The notes under the pieces were generated by a model, which did no database searches, was not told where the DNA came from, and saw nothing but the letters and a program-made list of their open reading frames with translations. 40,196 nt of DNA from IMG/VR virus record IMGVR_UViG_3300032954_000043, positions 1-40,196 of that record; one strand, written 5' to 3'. Positions within the stretch are counted from its first letter, which is position 1. Each line of letters opens with the position of its first letter. This document shows, in pieces, positions 39,411-40,196 of this stretch. Both the position numbers and the translations under genes were made by a program. Source of the stretch: a virus.

Positions 39411-40196
39411 ATGACTAATTTCAACCCAGGCATAGTGCCACAAGGCCCAGCCCCTTCAGTAGGATCTAACCCAGGACAACGCACCACACAAGGTGCAGAG
39501 GTAAAAGTAAAAGTCCCAGGGATAGCCCAATATAATCCAGATACAAAAATGCCTGGTGAAGCTAGACCTTGGAATGTTACCTCAGTAGAAAAGAAACCTG
39601 CTGCCGAAAAGAAGGAAGCAGAAGTAAAGGTAAAACCTATCCCTACAGATACAGAGGCACAAAAGGCCCGTCATGAAAAGTGGAAAGCTGAACAAGCGGC
39701 AAAGAAAGAAGCAAAAATTAAGGCTGATAATGCAAGAGCCGCTGAAAAGCAAGCATTAGCTAGAGATTATCTAAAGGAAGGAAACATTACCAAGGCTGCT
39801 GATGCCCTTGGGGTCTCCGTAACTGAATTAATCACATTAACACAAAATGCTGCACTTCAAATCAAAACCGAAGAAAAGAAGCTTACCCCTGCTGAACAGC
39901 AAGCTAAAGACTTTGCCGATTATAAAGCAGCCAAGGAACTTGAACTTCAAAGACTTTCTCAAACTCAATACACATTAATTGCAAATAATTGGATTGATAA
40001 GAATATCGCCCCTGTAATGGCTGATACTTCTAAATATGAATTAATCAATCTAAATAAAGATAATATTCTTAAATTACAAATGGCTGTTTACGAATACCTC
40101 AATAAGCTTAATGCTGAAGGTAAACCACTACCAAAGGTTGAGGAAGTATTGGATACCATTGAAAAGGAAGCTGAAGAATTCGCTAAACAAAACCTT
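39411..40196 (+). CDS. Scaffolding protein, N-terminal part (runs off the window)
   Basis: An open frame of 262 codons starts after AAGGA and runs off the right edge; it continues at base 252 and ends at 581 (371 aa in all). The N-terminus is Pro/Gly-rich, then a Lys/Glu/Ala-rich coiled coil (about 60-115), then an HTH-like stretch near 120-140 (YLKEGNITKAADALGVSVTE). Charged coiled coil and position between portal and capsid genes point to the scaffold. The HTH-like part is unusual for a scaffold and may be only a helical hairpin. Confidence 0.75.
   Translation, partial: MTNFNPGIVPQGPAPSVGSNPGQRTTQGAEVKVKVPGIAQYNPDTKMPGEARPWNVTSVEKKPAAEKKEAEVKVKPIPTDTEAQKARHEKWKAEQAAKKEAKIKADNARAAEKQALARDYLKEGNITKAADALGVSVTELITLTQNAALQIKTEEKKLTPAEQQAKDFADYKAAKELELQRLSQTQYTLIANNWIDKNIAPVMADTSKYELINLNKDNILKLQMAVYEYLNKLNAEGKPLPKVEEVLDTIEKEAEEFAKQNL
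39946..40196. repeat. Contig-end overlap, right copy
   Basis: This is the right-hand copy of bases 1-251, with T at 40069 in place of C at 124. See the left copy for interpretation. Any gene count or spacer mapping should use only one of the two copies. Confidence 0.93.

Overview
The window looks like the complete genome of a small tailed phage with podovirus-type structural genes, read as a circular contig. Bases 1-251 and 39946-40196 are the same sequence except for one base (C at 124, T at 40069), so the unique circle is about 39,945 bp. The gene cut by the window ends (scaffolding protein) is intact when the ends are joined. Base composition is AT-rich. Most genes have AGGAG/AAGGA-type ribosome binding sites and are packed with ATGA or TAATG overlaps. 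I see no integrase, DNA polymerase, RNA polymerase or recognisable endolysin, so the phage probably depends on host replication and has an unrecognised lysis enzyme. A lipobox protein and a TTGACA/TATAAT-like promoter style fit a bacterial host; I cannot name the host.

Layout. (1) Rightward virion module, 34.1-40.2 kb continuing into 0-20.5 kb: RHH regulator, large terminase, GNAT-like protein, portal, scaffold, major capsid, adaptor, a beta-rich fibre/spike-like protein, tail nozzle, four probable internal/ejection proteins, then three fibre proteins with GGDL-x-G-x-YPNP repeats (the last with a polyglycine tip), two small membrane proteins (holin candidates) and a sigma-region-4-like HTH protein. 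(2) Leftward operon 23.8-20.5 kb: an RHH regulator starting on an apparently leaderless mRNA, a PD-(D/E)XK-like protein, a lipoprotein, a coiled-coil protein and a chain of very small coupled genes. (3) Leftward CRISPR module 26.4-23.85 kb: a 582-aa type V (Cas12) effector with an intact RuvC D/E/D triad, followed 24 nt after its stop codon by nine 36-nt repeats with eight spacers and then a strong leftward intrinsic terminator. There are no adaptation genes. (4) Leftward small-gene operons 28.5-26.5 kb. (5) Rightward accessory genes 28.6-31.6 kb led by a tRNA-Tyr-like sequence. (6) Leftward small-gene operon 33.8-32.2 kb, ending in a 577-bp convergent gap.

The most unusual feature is that hairpins resembling the CRISPR repeat occur outside the array: at the predicted 5' end of the cas12 mRNA, directly after the tRNA-like gene, in the 5' leader of a small gene at 29.3 kb, and inside a coding sequence at 31.45 kb. 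Their stems vary in a compensatory way relative to the array repeats. This suggests that the phage effector, or its crRNA-processing activity, is tied into phage gene control as well as into interference by spacers. A shared promoter motif (GCTTGCGCC-N12-TGCTATNAT) links cas12, the leftward small-gene operon and a third site that reads into a stretch without a gene, a candidate non-coding RNA.
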